From Acinetobacter sp. TR3 (GTDB lineage Bacteria > Pseudomonadota > Gammaproteobacteria > Pseudomonadales > Moraxellaceae), in assembly GCF_027105055.1 (NCBI RefSeq), contig NZ_CP114264.1:1550001-1614000 (forward strand): a DNA stretch of 64,000 nt. Direction: 5' to 3'. The first letter of the stretch is position 1. Every line of letters starts with the position of its first letter. Position numbers and translations under genes: made by a program. Of this stretch, positions 23,342 through 33,111 are shown in pieces. The notes beneath the pieces were generated by a model. The model worked only from the letters and a program-made list of their open reading frames with translations. It ran no database searches and was not told where the DNA came from.

Positions 23342-23761
23342 ATGTCGAGCATCATCTCAGCTTTGATCGGTGGTGGAATTTTAGGACTTGCCGTTGTTGG
23401 CTATTTATATGTCAATGGTCGTATTACAGGCATCAGTGGTCTGCTTGCACAAGTGTTACAACCAAAGCTTTTGGTTCGTAGTTCGGCTTTGTGGTTCTTA
23501 TTTGGACTATTCGTGACACCGTTCATTTATCAGATCTTTGTAAAACCAGAAATTGTTATTGAATCCTCTCCGATTGGGTTGGTCATCGCAGGTCTTTTGG
23601 TTGGCTTTGGTACTCGTTTAGGTTCTGGCTGTACCAGTGGGCATGGAATCTGTGGAATTAGTCGTTTATCCATACGTTCTATGATTGCAACAGTTACATT
23701 TATGTTAGCAGGAATAGTAACTGTATATGTTATTCGCCATATCATTGGAGTTACGCCATGA
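23342..23761 (+). CDS. YeeE/YedE-type transporter, N-terminal half protein
   Basis: A 139-residue membrane protein with about four helices. It carries the signature [12 protein letters not shown], in which the Cys is the one that handles thiosulfate-type sulfur in YeeE. Its family is the sulfur-transport domain (PF04143). The gene overlaps the next by 4 bp (ATGA), and the next gene encodes the second half (with ICPAPA), so together they make a full YeeE/YedE-like transporter. An AT-rich stretch, 23280-23330, precedes it and probably contains the promoter. The substrate is not shown. Confidence 0.85.
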   Translation: MSSIISALIGGGILGLAVVGYLYVNGRITGISGLLAQVLQPKLLVRSSALWFLFGLFVTPFIYQIFVKPEIVIESSPIGLVIAGLLVGFGTRLGSGCTSGHGICGISRLSIRSMIATVTFMLAGIVTVYVIRHIIGVTP

Positions 23762-24168
23762 AAAATATACTTGCTTTCATTTTTGGTAGCTTATTTGCAT
23801 TAGGCTTGCTGGTTTCAGGGATGTCTAATCCTGAGAAAGTTTTGGGTTTCTTAGACATTTTTGGACAATGGGATATAAGTTTAATGTTCGTGATGATGGG
23901 TGCAATCATTGTGGCAATTATTCCATTCCAAAAAGCGATTCGAAATCCGAAAACGATCTTTGGAGAAGAAATATCATTACCCATGAATACCCACATTGAT
24001 AAAAAGTTAATTGTTGGTTCGAGCCTTTTTGGAGTCGGTTGGGGGATTGCAGGAATCTGTCCAGCACCAGCAATTACATTGATTGGATTGGGTTATTCAC
24101 AAGCTTGGTATTTTATTGGTGCGATGCTATTAGGTATGTTTGTACATCGTTTGTGGGCTAAAAACTAA
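23758..24168 (+). CDS. DUF6691/YeeE-type transporter, second half protein
   Basis: A 136-residue protein with about four transmembrane helices, a [16 protein letters not shown] segment and the GICPAPA motif that corresponds to the C-terminal Cys motif of YeeE. It overlaps the previous gene by ATGA and is therefore co-translated. Split two-gene forms of YeeE/YedE (here with DUF6691-type second halves) are common in Acinetobacter and Pseudomonas. It probably imports or exports a sulfur compound; which one is unknown. Confidence 0.85.
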   Translation: MKNILAFIFGSLFALGLLVSGMSNPEKVLGFLDIFGQWDISLMFVMMGAIIVAIIPFQKAIRNPKTIFGEEISLPMNTHIDKKLIVGSSLFGVGWGIAGICPAPAITLIGLGYSQAWYFIGAMLLGMFVHRLWAKN

Positions 24169-24207
24169 TCGTTTTTTTGATTGTTATTGTATTTGTGTAA
24201 ATAATAT

Positions 24208-24240
24208 AAGGCACATAAGGTTATGATGTGCCTTGTTTTT
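24208..24240 (+). terminator. Intrinsic terminator after the transporter pair
   Basis: AAGGCACAT (24208-24216) pairs perfectly with ATGTGCCTT (24226-24234), followed by GTTTTT. Confidence 0.85.
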
Positions 24241-24253
24241 ATATAATAGGATA

Positions 24254-24562
24254 TTATTTGAAACTATGAAGATATCGTGGTATAGAGCAAGCAATAACAA
24301 GTCCAAAAATGAGTAAGCTAAAATATATGAATAGAATCGTAAGAGCGCTTATACAGAAATTGAGTTCTTTGCATGCCCCTTATAATAATGGAATTCTCCA
24401 TGATAAAATCGAAATAACTGAACTAGACAATAGAAGTCTAAGTTGATTTAAGCTCAGGGATTTGAATAAGTATTGATTGATATTATTTTTTATTAGAGGG
24501 AGAATGCGGTGGTGTATCCACCATCCATTAATACTAAGAACAACAACAATAAATAGTTTTTC
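24254..24562 (-). pseudogene. Membrane protein remnant cut by the IS3 element
   Basis: A minus-strand frame starts inside the IS left end and runs 103 codons to a TAA at 24254, with one in-frame stop at 24380-24382. The translation looks like the end of a polytopic membrane protein: a helix with INGWWIHHRILPLI, a loop, then SALTILFIYFSLLIFGLVIACSIPRYL split into two helices. The start and first part are missing and the IS sits at the cut. I think a DUF2269-like family is possible but cannot confirm it. Either the stop is real or the element inserted into an already dead gene. Confidence 0.65.
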
Positions 24563-24567
24563 TGATC

Positions 24568-25425
24568 CTAGACAGTATCGTGGACAACCGATCCCTCTAA
24601 ATTCTTGAAATATTTCTGTTCAAAGGCTTCTGGACTTAACCAGCCGTTTGCGGAATGCCTTCTGACCCGATTGTAATAAATCTCAATATAGTCAAACAAG
24701 ACAGTATTAGCTTCTTTTCGAGTGGCAAACACACTGCCATGGACCACATGACCTTTCAATGTATGAAAGAAGCTTTCGGTCACTGCATTGTCCCAACAGT
24801 TTCCTCGTCTAGACATGCTTTGAATACAGTTATTCGTCAATAATAGCGCCCTAAAATCACGACTACAGTACTGTGAGCCTTGGTCAGAATGCACCATGAC
24901 ACCTGTTGGATAACCCTGACGCGCCATTGCATAATTAAATGCATCACATACCAATTGACGATCTATCAGATGGCTGGTTTGCCATCCCACAATACGACGG
25001 CTGAATAGATCTAGCATCACACATAAATACAGCCAGCCTTCTTTAGTTCGGATATAGGTAATATCCGTTGTCCAAACTTTATTAGGCTGAGTAACTGTAA
25101 ATTGGCGATCCAACAAATTTGATGCTGTAGACAAACGATGGTTTGAATCAGTCGTATGCTTGTATTTACGTGCAATCCTACTACGTAAACCAAGCTTTTT
25201 TAGCATCCTTCCAACGGTACGTTCGCTCATGCGATAACCTAAATCACGCATGTCATGTACCAATGACGGTGCACCCAAGCGCGCATGATGCTGCCAATAT
25301 ACAACTTTTAAATCATTGTATTTCTGCGCTGTATTGGTCTGGCGTTTTCGCCAGGCATAATAGCCTGAAGTGCTGACATCTAGGCATTTACAGACAGAAG
25401 ACACAGTGACTTCATTTATATCCAT
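24568..25425 (-). CDS. IS3-family transposase OrfB
   Basis: A 285-residue DDE transposase with the IS3 integrase-core landmarks: an N-terminal HTH_21-like region (YYAWRKRQ), KVWTTDITYIRT (first Asp), HSDQGSQY (second Asp) and NCWDNAVTESFFHTLK (Glu), then the tail NRVRRHSANG. The stop lies in the left inverted repeat. It is normally expressed by a -1 frameshift from orfA, and an AAGAAAAG stretch at the end of orfA is a plausible slip site. It looks intact, so the element may be active. Confidence 0.93.
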   Translation of the reverse strand: MDINEVTVSSVCKCLDVSTSGYYAWRKRQTNTAQKYNDLKVVYWQHHARLGAPSLVHDMRDLGYRMSERTVGRMLKKLGLRSRIARKYKHTTDSNHRLSTASNLLDRQFTVTQPNKVWTTDITYIRTKEGWLYLCVMLDLFSRRIVGWQTSHLIDRQLVCDAFNYAMARQGYPTGVMVHSDQGSQYCSRDFRALLLTNNCIQSMSRRGNCWDNAVTESFFHTLKGHVVHGSVFATRKEANTVLFDYIEIYYNRVRRHSANGWLSPEAFEQKYFKNLEGSVVHDTV

Positions 25426-25433
25426 ATCTTGAA

Positions 25434-25727
25434 TTACCGTGTACTTTTCTTGGCATGATCTGTCAGAAAGTACACATGCGCTTTTTTTAAGATGTCATTG
25501 GCTTCCTTGAGCTGTTTGACTTCTTTTTCTAATTCCAAGATCCGCTGTTGTTCAGGAGAAAGTTGACGTTTGCTTGAACCTACTGGATTGGCTTCACGAA
25601 TCCATTTATCTAAGGTTGAATAACCCACACCTAATTTATGGGCGATTGCAGCTATAGGCTCGTGGGAGTTTGAAAGTGCATAATCAATTGCTTGCTGTTT
25701 AAATTCTGGACTAAAGCGTTTAGCCAT
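25434..25727 (-). CDS. IS3-family transposase OrfA
   Basis: A 97-residue protein with the IS3 OrfA helix-turn-helix (FSPEFKQQAIDYALSN, AAIAHKLGVGYSTLDKWIREA) and a leucine-zipper-like tail (LELEKEVKQLKEANDILKKA). It ends just before orfB in another frame. OrfA binds the ends and regulates transposition; the OrfAB fusion is the transposase. Confidence 0.93.
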   Translation of the reverse strand: MAKRFSPEFKQQAIDYALSNSHEPIAAIAHKLGVGYSTLDKWIREANPVGSSKRQLSPEQQRILELEKEVKQLKEANDILKKAHVYFLTDHAKKSTR

Positions 25728-25798
25728 TTTTACATCTCCAAAGTTAACTTTACGTTAGCTTTAGAGGGATGCATTGTCCATTATTTTGGCTAGGATCA

Positions 25799-25930
25799 AA
25801 TTCTCCAAACAGATCAAGAGGTTTGTTGATGTCTGAGGCAGTTCCAGCAATTGATGAAAGTGAATCTTTAGAAACAACCAAAGGTTATGAAGATACTGAG
25901 GTTTTTAGGAAAAACCTGATAATACTATAG
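25799..25930 (+). pseudogene. 3' fragment of an unknown gene right of the IS
   Basis: From the IS edge a frame of 43 codons ends with TAG at 25928. It includes SEAVPAIDESESLETTKG and GYEDTEVFRKNL. It has no start of its own except an internal ATG and no family that I recognise. It does not match the left-flank fragment, which is on the other strand. Confidence 0.4.
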
Positions 25931-26055
25931 TAAATATAGAATATTAGTATTTACTACTCAATACAGATATCTTGTGAAATAAAAGTGATATTTATCAAAA
26001 AATACGAAATAAAAATATTGATTTTTGAGTACAAGTTAAGTAGTTTTTTTATGAA

Positions 26056-26149
26056 GTTAGGTAGGTTTTTCCATCACCTAACGAGGCTAACGACTGACAC
26101 TCGGAAAGACGAGATGAAGCATAACGCTCACAGCAATGTGAGCGTTTTT
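26056..26149 (+). ncRNA. Candidate structured RNA with terminator
   Basis: Three hairpins lie in 94 nt with no gene in between. GTTAGGT (26056-26062) pairs with ACCTAAC (26076-26082). CTCG (26100-26103) closes a GAAAGA loop with CGAG (26110-26113). AACGCTCAC (26123-26131) pairs with GTGAGCGTT (26138-26146), followed by a T run, which is an excellent intrinsic terminator. The first two are not needed for termination, which is why a functional RNA is possible. It is not a tRNA, and I do not recognise it as a known riboswitch. It lies between two mobile-element remains and could belong to one of them. Confidence 0.45.
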
Positions 26150-26186
26150 AATGCCTTCAAAAATGTAATGTGTGTCTAGAATTTTG

Positions 26187-27201
26187 GTGACTATTGAAAC
26201 AATCAAATTATTAAACACAAAGTCGGTCTGCTGAATTTAGCATAAGAACTCCAGAACGTATCCAAAGCTTGTAAAGTCATGGGGATACCTTCTATCGCTA
26301 TCAAGAACTAGCCAGTACTGGCAATATGGATGCACTCATCAATCAAAGTCGCAGAACTCCAAATTTAAAAAACCGAGTGGATGAGCAAACTGAACAAACT
26401 GTTGTTGATTTTGCAATCTAATATCCAGCTTATGGTCAGCATAGGACCAGTAATGAGCTACGTCAGATTGGCATCTTTGTATCTGGCAGCGGTGTACGCT
26501 CTATCTGGCTTAGACACAATCTTGAGAATTTCAAAAGGCGATTAAAGGCACTTGAAATAAAAGTTGCTCAAGAAGGTATTCAGTTGAATGATCAGCAGAT
26601 TTCTGCATTATAACGTAAACATGAAGATGATTTTGCTTGTGGTGAAATTGTAACGCATCATCTAGGATACCTTGGAGCGCAAGATACTTTGTATGTCGGA
26701 AATCTAAAAGGCGTTGGTCGTATTTATCAGCAAACTTTTATATACCTATAGCAAAGTGGTCATTGTAAGCTGCACACAACCAATACGCCTATTACAGCCG
26801 CAGATTTATTGAATGACCGAGTGTTGCCATTCTATGAGTCCCAAGAATTGCCAGTGCTTCGTATTCTGACTGACAGAGGTACAGAATATTGCGGTAAAGT
26901 TGAACATCATGATTATGAGCTTTATTTAGCGCTGAATGATATTGATCACACTAAAACGAAAGCAGCCTCACCACAAACAAATGGAATATGCGAGTGCTTC
27001 CATAAGACGATCTTTCAGGAGTTTTATCAGATTACTTTTCGAAAGAAACTTTATAGTTCATTAGAAGAGTTACAGCTTGATCTAGGCGGTTGGCTGAAAT
27101 TCTATAATACTGAACTAATCCATCAGGGCAAGGTGTGCAATGGCAGAACACCATTTGCAACATTACTTGATGGAAAACGTAGTTGGGCTGAAAGAATTTA
27201 G
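26187..27201 (+). pseudogene. Decayed IS481-type transposase
   Basis: Segments of one transposase can be read in changing frames: an N-terminal LLNLA and ELQNVSKACKVMG, then LINQSRRTPNLKNRVDEQTE, SGVRSIWLRHNLENFKRRLKAL, YLGAQDTLYVGNLKGVGRIYQQTF, and an open C-terminal half from 26809 (LPVLRILTDRGTEYCGKV, DHTKTKAASPQTNG, HKTIFQEFYQ). Stops occur at the codon for the expected Glu before YPAYG (near 26419) and near 26611. Frameshifts lie near the N-terminus and near 26750. A right terminal repeat resembling TGTCAGATCAGGTTTGAGC lies at about 27242-27260; I find no left partner. Confidence 0.8.
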
Positions 27202-27267
27202 CTCAAATTTAACCTGACAGTTTTAAGCAAATATCGATAACTGTCAGATCAGGTTTGAGCTAATACA
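27202..27267 (+). repeat. Right end of the IS481-type element, hairpin-forming
   Basis: AGCTCAAA near 27200 and GGTTTGAGCT near 27251-27260, with CTGACAGTT and AACTGTCAG inside, make a long imperfect inverted repeat. This is the expected terminal repeat of the element, ending near TAATACA, and would also fold as a hairpin in RNA. Confidence 0.55.
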
Positions 27268-27278
27268 TTTTTATCTTT

Positions 27279-27911
27279 TTAGATAACTACACCATTTTGT
27301 TCAATTTTTACGGCAGCTTTCCAACTTGGTAGAGAACTCAAATGTTCGACATAGCTTTTGATATGGGGATATCTTTCACCTTGTCTCATATGATGAATTA
27401 ACCCGTGAAGTGCAAACCCCATCATAAAGTCTGCGCCAGTTAAACGATCGTCTACTAAAAATAATTTATCTTTTAAATAATCATTTAAATAACCAAAAAC
27501 TTTATCAAACTCGATTTGAGTATAGTTTTCTAGAAATGCTAATTTTGTGCCGTATTTAGTTTCTATTTGATTAAACGTTTTTAATAAAAATGGCACCATT
27601 GCTGAGCTTTCTGCGAAGTGAATCCATTGTAGGTAATCTGCATAACTAGCTGCATCTGTATCTGGTGCTAGATGTGGTGCAAGTCTTTGAATTAGTAACT
27701 CTACGATAGCCCCTGATTCTGCAATGACTTTACCTTGCCATTCAATCACGGGAGATTTCCCTAGAGGGTGAATATTTTTTAATGACTCAGGTGCCAAATG
27801 CGTTTTTTTGTCACGGTAATAGCGTTGCAATTGATACGGTTGTTTGATTTCTTCTAGTAACCACAAAATGCGGAAAGAACGTGATTGGTCTAAGTGATGT
27901 AATGTGATCAT
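27279..27911 (-). CDS. Glutathione S-transferase
   Basis: A 210-residue protein with an N-terminal thioredoxin-like domain (LHHLDQSRSFRILWLLEE; SPVIEWQGKVIAESGAIVELL, where ES contacts the glutathione gamma-glutamyl) and a C-terminal all-helical domain (LTGADFMMGFAL near residue 160). It conjugates glutathione to electrophiles or works as a reductase. Its place near glutathione-dependent formaldehyde dehydrogenase (31.3 kb) may be coincidental. The start at 27911 follows an AGGAATC stretch. Confidence 0.9.
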   Translation of the reverse strand: MITLHHLDQSRSFRILWLLEEIKQPYQLQRYYRDKKTHLAPESLKNIHPLGKSPVIEWQGKVIAESGAIVELLIQRLAPHLAPDTDAASYADYLQWIHFAESSAMVPFLLKTFNQIETKYGTKLAFLENYTQIEFDKVFGYLNDYLKDKLFLVDDRLTGADFMMGFALHGLIHHMRQGERYPHIKSYVEHLSSLPSWKAAVKIEQNGVVI

Positions 27912-28307
27912 GATGATTCCTGTCTTAAAAACTTTATGGGAAATTTCCCTAAATTTTACGGTTTACAATATACACTTAAGTCAAATCATATTGCTGTTTA
28001 TCTACTTATGAATAACAATCCAAATGGTATAGCAAATGTGAAAAATCAGATGTTTTCAATATTTAGAGTGATACATCAATGTAGAAAACCGCTTTAAAGA
28101 GTGGTTTTTTATTGCTGCATTGCTCAATCTGTTAATGTTAATTCAGTAAAATCAGAACGAAATCAAAGAAAAAAATATTGAGAATATTTTGCGGAAATTT
28201 TGTGAAGATTATTTTTTTGAGCATAAAAAGAGCTAAGCAACAAACTTGAAAATTCTATAAAATAATGAAAAATTTGTACTCAATTTTAAAATTGGTTCTG
28301 TATATAA
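27912..28307. promoter_or_regulatory. Intergenic region with a terminator-like hairpin
   Basis: This 396-bp gap is very AT-rich. It holds the divergent promoters of the GST and glycosylase genes. A terminator-like hairpin lies at 28086-28110 (AAACCGCT with AGTGGTTT, then six T), pointing to the plus strand although no gene precedes it. I see no coding frame of interest. Confidence 0.4.
28086..28110 (+). terminator. Orphan terminator-like hairpin
   Basis: AAACCGCT pairs with AGTGGTTT (one G-T pair), with a 6-nt loop and a T run. It has no upstream plus-strand gene within 880 bp except the decayed transposase, whose transcription could run this far. Confidence 0.6.
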
Positions 28308-28898
28308 ATGACTGATATAGAAATAGAAACTCACCCATTACAACCATTTTTACCACATAATGCCAAACTACTGATGTTAGGGAGTTTTCCACCACCTCAG
28401 AGCCGATGGAAAATGGATTTTTACTATCCAAACTACCAAAATGATATGTGGCGTATATTTGGGCTCATTTTTTTCGAAGATAAAGATCACTTCTTAGATT
28501 TACCAAATAAGCGTTTTAAAGAACAACAAATTCGTGATTTTCTCACAAAGATTGGAATAGCAATATTTGATACGGCTTATCAAGTGAAACGACTGCAAGG
28601 CAATGCTTCTGATAAATTTTTAGAAATTGTTACGGCAACTGATTTATCACAATTGCTTGGGCAAATTCCAATGTGTCATACGATTATGACCACAGGAGAT
28701 AAAGCAACTGATACTTTGATGCAGCATTTTCCTGAACAAATAAACAAACCCATGATTGGGCAATCAGTACAAGTGAATTATGCCAATCGTGAACTGAATT
28801 TGTATCGCTTGCCGTCATCTTCACGGGCCTATCCGTTGGCATTAGACAAAAAAGCGGATGCTTATCAACAATTTTTTCAAGCGATTGGGTTGGTTTAA
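28308..28898 (+). CDS. Hypoxanthine/uracil-DNA glycosylase family protein
   Basis: A 196-residue protein with the UDG-fold motif 1 variant LLMLGSFPPPQSR and FYYPNYQNDMWRIFG, and a C-terminal LPSSSRAYPL, which is motif 2-like. This matches the HDG group of the uracil-DNA glycosylase superfamily, whose members remove deoxyinosine or uracil from DNA. The activity cannot be told from sequence here. There is no clear ribosome site before the ATG. A methyltransferase gene follows after 24 bp, so they are probably co-transcribed. Confidence 0.82.
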   Translation: MTDIEIETHPLQPFLPHNAKLLMLGSFPPPQSRWKMDFYYPNYQNDMWRIFGLIFFEDKDHFLDLPNKRFKEQQIRDFLTKIGIAIFDTAYQVKRLQGNASDKFLEIVTATDLSQLLGQIPMCHTIMTTGDKATDTLMQHFPEQINKPMIGQSVQVNYANRELNLYRLPSSSRAYPLALDKKADAYQQFFQAIGLV

Positions 28899-28922
28899 AT
28901 ATATAAAAAATAGGGGAATTAT

Positions 28923-29546
28923 ATGAATGATGTATCTAGTTCAATTGATTTAAGAAACTACGAAGATGCTTTGGAATGGCAAGAGACGGCAAATGTAAAA
29001 CGCCCATGGCGAAAAGATTTTTTTGATTATTATGTAGAGTTAATAAGAACTTATCATTCTGATCCATGTCACATATTGGAATTAGGTTCTGGTCCAGGTT
29101 TTCTAGCTCAACATTTGTTGTCGCAGTTAGATCATATCGAATATACGGCGTTTGATTTTTCTGAAGTCATGCATCAGCTTGCACAAAACAAGTTGAATGT
29201 ATCAGAACTATCTCGAACAAAATACTTTGTTGGAAATTTTAAAGAATCTAATTGGCAAAATGCTTTAGATCGAAAATATGATTTTATTATCATCCATCAA
29301 GCACTGCATGAACTTCGACATAAACAATATGCAGCTAATTTTCATAAGATCGTCAGAACTTTGTTGAATCCTGATGGCATCTATTTAGTTTGTGATCATT
29401 TGTGCGCGCCCCATGTAATGCAAAATGATCAACTCTATATGAATAAACAAGAGCACTTGGATGCGCTTAGCCAAGCATCTTTTCAAGAGATCAAGATGCC
29501 ATTGGAAATAGAGGGAATATGTCTGTTTGAAATGTCTTTAGATTAA
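28923..29546 (+). CDS. Class I SAM-dependent methyltransferase
   Basis: A 207-residue protein with the Rossmann motif I ILELGSGPGFLAQHLL (about residue 58), an acidic motif II (YTAFDFSEVMHQLA), and DFIIIHQALHELR as post-II. This is a small-molecule methyltransferase of the Methyltransf_25 kind. It has a good ribosome site (AGGGGAA). It follows the glycosylase gene closely. The substrate is unknown. Confidence 0.85.
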   Translation: MNDVSSSIDLRNYEDALEWQETANVKRPWRKDFFDYYVELIRTYHSDPCHILELGSGPGFLAQHLLSQLDHIEYTAFDFSEVMHQLAQNKLNVSELSRTKYFVGNFKESNWQNALDRKYDFIIIHQALHELRHKQYAANFHKIVRTLLNPDGIYLVCDHLCAPHVMQNDQLYMNKQEHLDALSQASFQEIKMPLEIEGICLFEMSLD

Positions 29547-29671
29547 TTTAGAAATCTTCGTGTTTAGATCAGTTTTAATGAGGTCGATGTGTATAACAGT
29601 TAACTGATCAAATAGATTTACTCATTGTGAAAATTGACCTTTAGTTTTTATTCTTTTGTTTTGATTAAATG

Positions 29672-31225
29672 TTACATCATCCATTCTACTGGGAAATAAG
29701 ATAAGAAATTCATGGTGAATCTTTGAAAATTTGTACTTTCAGGATCATGGTAATGTTTTACTATTTCGCCATTTTGTTTATGTTCATACCAAACGATATT
29801 GCCATTTGAGTCAAGTTTAAGTTGATAAGCAACTTGAAGTAAGTGTTGATCAAGTAATGTCGTAATTTGATTTTGTAGCTGATCGGATTCAACCACTAAA
29901 CCGACTTCGGTGTTTAAATAAGCTGATCTTGGGTCAAAATTAAATGAACCAATAAAAACCTTACCATCTACATCAAAAAACTTGGCATGTAAACTTGAAC
30001 GATTTTTACCTTTTACAGAAATCACACTACCAGTTGCAATTTCGTACCATGTTCGCTTTGTTCGTTCAATATTGGGTTTAAATTCGTAAAGTTGAACTCC
30101 ATTTTGCAAGAGTGGCTTACGATATTTACTATAAAACGAATGAACGACAGCAACATCATTTGCAACTAAACTATTGGTTAGTACACGAACTTTAATCCCA
30201 TTGTTCGAAAGTTTGCTTAAATATTCTGTTCCACGTTGTGTTGGAACAAAATAAGCAGAAACTAGTTCCATATGTTGTTTAGGTTCTCCCATAATTTTTA
30301 ACACTTGGGAAAATAAAAGTTGTTGATCTTTAGCTTGTCCCAATGCTTTGTCAGGATGGTCTGCGACAAAATATGCTTTAGCCCATTGGACTGGGTAATT
30401 TTGTAGGCGCAATTTTAAATAATCTTGCGCTTCTTCTAATTTGTCTTCCGTAGGCGTGTTAATTTTATCTAAATTTCTATAGGTTATTCTTAATTGTTCA
30501 AGTGATTGAGTTGTAGTATGACCAAGTAATTGTTTAGTTGAATAACTAAGTTGATTATTCCAAAACGCTTTAAAGCTTTGTCCTGCATGATCAACCGCGC
30601 TGCCATAGAATAAAATATCCATATCACTAAATTGAAAATAATTACTGGCTTCAAAATACTCACTACTAATATTGCGTCCACCTGTAACGGCAATCGCATC
30701 ATCTGCAATCATGAGTTTATTGTGCATACGATGATTAATTTTGTTTAGTCTGAATAAATAATCTATGACTCTAAGATGTCTAAATTTATAGGGATTAAAA
30801 ATCCTAATTTCAAAGTTTGGATGCTGTGAGAGTGCTCTCAACGTTTTATCTAGTTTTATGCCATTCTGATCATCAATTAATAATCGAATTTTTACGCCTC
30901 TGTCGGCAGCATTCAGCAACTCATGCAACATGAGATTGCCAATCGCATCGTCTTTCCAAATATAATATTGTAAATCAACCTGATATTTTGCATTTCGAAT
31001 CAAGTGAATACGAGATGCAATACTGAGGAATGCATCATCTAATGCTAAAAAAGCAGTCAAACCTTGTTTAATATTAAGATCAGCTTGGGGATCATTCATC
31101 CACTTTGTTTTTATTGGCAAAGGCTCACTCCGATCATGGTTTTGATTAGGCGGCAAAGCACAGGCACTTAAACTCAATACCATAACAATCGATATAGTTT
31201 TAAGGTGATATAGATTCTTTATCAT
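29672..31225 (-). CDS. Phospholipase D family lipoprotein (cardiolipin-synthase-like)
   Basis: A 517-residue protein with a lipoprotein signal peptide (SIVMVLSLSAC, Cys about 22) and two HKD motifs: HNKLMIADDAIAVTGGRNI in the first half and HAKFFDVDGKVFIGSFNFDPRS in the second. The second is a full HxK(x)4D. The domain pair is of the cardiolipin synthase ClsC/YmdC type, periplasmic here because it is lipid-anchored. It probably hydrolyses or transfers phosphatidyl groups. The gene is monocistronic and is divergent from class III alcohol dehydrogenase. Confidence 0.9.
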   Translation of the reverse strand: MIKNLYHLKTISIVMVLSLSACALPPNQNHDRSEPLPIKTKWMNDPQADLNIKQGLTAFLALDDAFLSIASRIHLIRNAKYQVDLQYYIWKDDAIGNLMLHELLNAADRGVKIRLLIDDQNGIKLDKTLRALSQHPNFEIRIFNPYKFRHLRVIDYLFRLNKINHRMHNKLMIADDAIAVTGGRNISSEYFEASNYFQFSDMDILFYGSAVDHAGQSFKAFWNNQLSYSTKQLLGHTTTQSLEQLRITYRNLDKINTPTEDKLEEAQDYLKLRLQNYPVQWAKAYFVADHPDKALGQAKDQQLLFSQVLKIMGEPKQHMELVSAYFVPTQRGTEYLSKLSNNGIKVRVLTNSLVANDVAVVHSFYSKYRKPLLQNGVQLYEFKPNIERTKRTWYEIATGSVISVKGKNRSSLHAKFFDVDGKVFIGSFNFDPRSAYLNTEVGLVVESDQLQNQITTLLDQHLLQVAYQLKLDSNGNIVWYEHKQNGEIVKHYHDPESTNFQRFTMNFLSYFPVEWMM

Positions 31226-31262
31226 TTTTATCGTGAAATGTTGTCTACTTATGTAAAGATAG

Positions 31263-32459
<1,197 letters not shown>

Positions 32460-32518
32460 TTGTGAATGTTTGGATTTGGTGATGTGTAGCGCATCATCAA
32501 ATCTTTGAGTATAAGTTG

Positions 32519-32875
32519 ATGTCAAAACCACGTTTAAAATTACATGTCCGAATCTTAGCTGAGGAGCAAATTGCTTTTGGTCCAGGTAAAGCTGAATTAC
32601 TGGAGGCAATTCAACGTGCAGGTTCAATTTCTCAAGCCGCAAAATCTATGAATATGAGTTATCGTCGAGCTTGGCAACTTGTAGATACCATGAATCAATG
32701 TTTTCATTCACATCTTGTTGAAACACAAACTGGTGGTACGCACGGTGGCGGTGCATTAGTAACAGAGCTAGGGCAAGTGGTATTAAAAAAATATAGAGCA
32801 ATGGAGCAACAAGCTACTCAAACTTTAGCCTCAGAGTTTGAGGAGTTATCCAACTATCTAAAAATAAAACAATAA
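32519..32875 (+). CDS. ModE-like winged helix-turn-helix protein
   Basis: A 118-residue protein that is essentially the LysR-type DNA-binding domain of ModE: ELLEAIQRAGSISQAAKSMNMSYRRAWQLVD, then TGGTHGGGALVTELG. It lacks the molybdate-binding TOBE domains. Short ModE-N proteins like this regulate varied targets and may not sense molybdate. I use the ATG at 32519. It is 59 bp after frmA, so the two could be co-transcribed. Confidence 0.85.
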   Translation: MSKPRLKLHVRILAEEQIAFGPGKAELLEAIQRAGSISQAAKSMNMSYRRAWQLVDTMNQCFHSHLVETQTGGTHGGGALVTELGQVVLKKYRAMEQQATQTLASEFEELSNYLKIKQ

Positions 32876-33085
32876 ATTATAAGAATGATAGATTGAATAT
32901 GGATTTGAGCAACTTTTGATAAACAAAAATGCTATTTGCTAAATCATGGAGCATTTGCATTAAAACAAAGCCTTTTAAGCACCAAGATGAAAATTAGAAA
33001 CAATAGTATATCTATAAAATAATATAAGCATCTGATTTAGATATATAAAATAAATTGGCATGGATTCTGCATTTTAAAATTCAAA

Positions 33086-33097
33086 CTTGTATACAAG
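33086..33097. promoter_or_regulatory. Palindromic operator of the urea operon
   Basis: CTTGTATACAAG is a perfect 12-bp palindrome ending 14 bp before the allophanate hydrolase ATG. It fits the TTGTATACAA-like site of FCD-type GntR regulators, and such a regulator is the last gene of this operon (38571). The palindrome overlaps the untranslated start region, where a bound regulator would block transcription. Confidence 0.65.
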
Positions 33098-33111
33098 ATG
33101 GGATTCATAAA

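Larger units (their letters stand above)
24563..25798 (-). mobile_element. IS3-family insertion sequence, complete
   Basis: A 1,236-bp element bounded by imperfect inverted repeats of about 39 bp. Both ends begin TGATCCTAG and share TGGACAA and ATCCCTCTAAA further in. It carries overlapping orfA (helix-turn-helix) and orfB (DDE transposase) on the minus strand. The bases outside the two ends do not match (left TTTTC, right AATTC), so no target duplication is seen. The flanks are two unrelated gene fragments, which suggests a deletion or recombination next to the element rather than a simple insertion. Confidence 0.9.

Noticed and set aside
25985..26179. 64-residue plus-strand frame near the IS3 element.
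   Set aside because: AT-rich, without a ribosome site, and it runs through the three hairpins and terminator at 26056-26149.
24241..27300. Genomic island or prophage boundary.
   Set aside because: Only IS-type remains are present: no integrase, attachment-site repeats, tRNA or phage genes.
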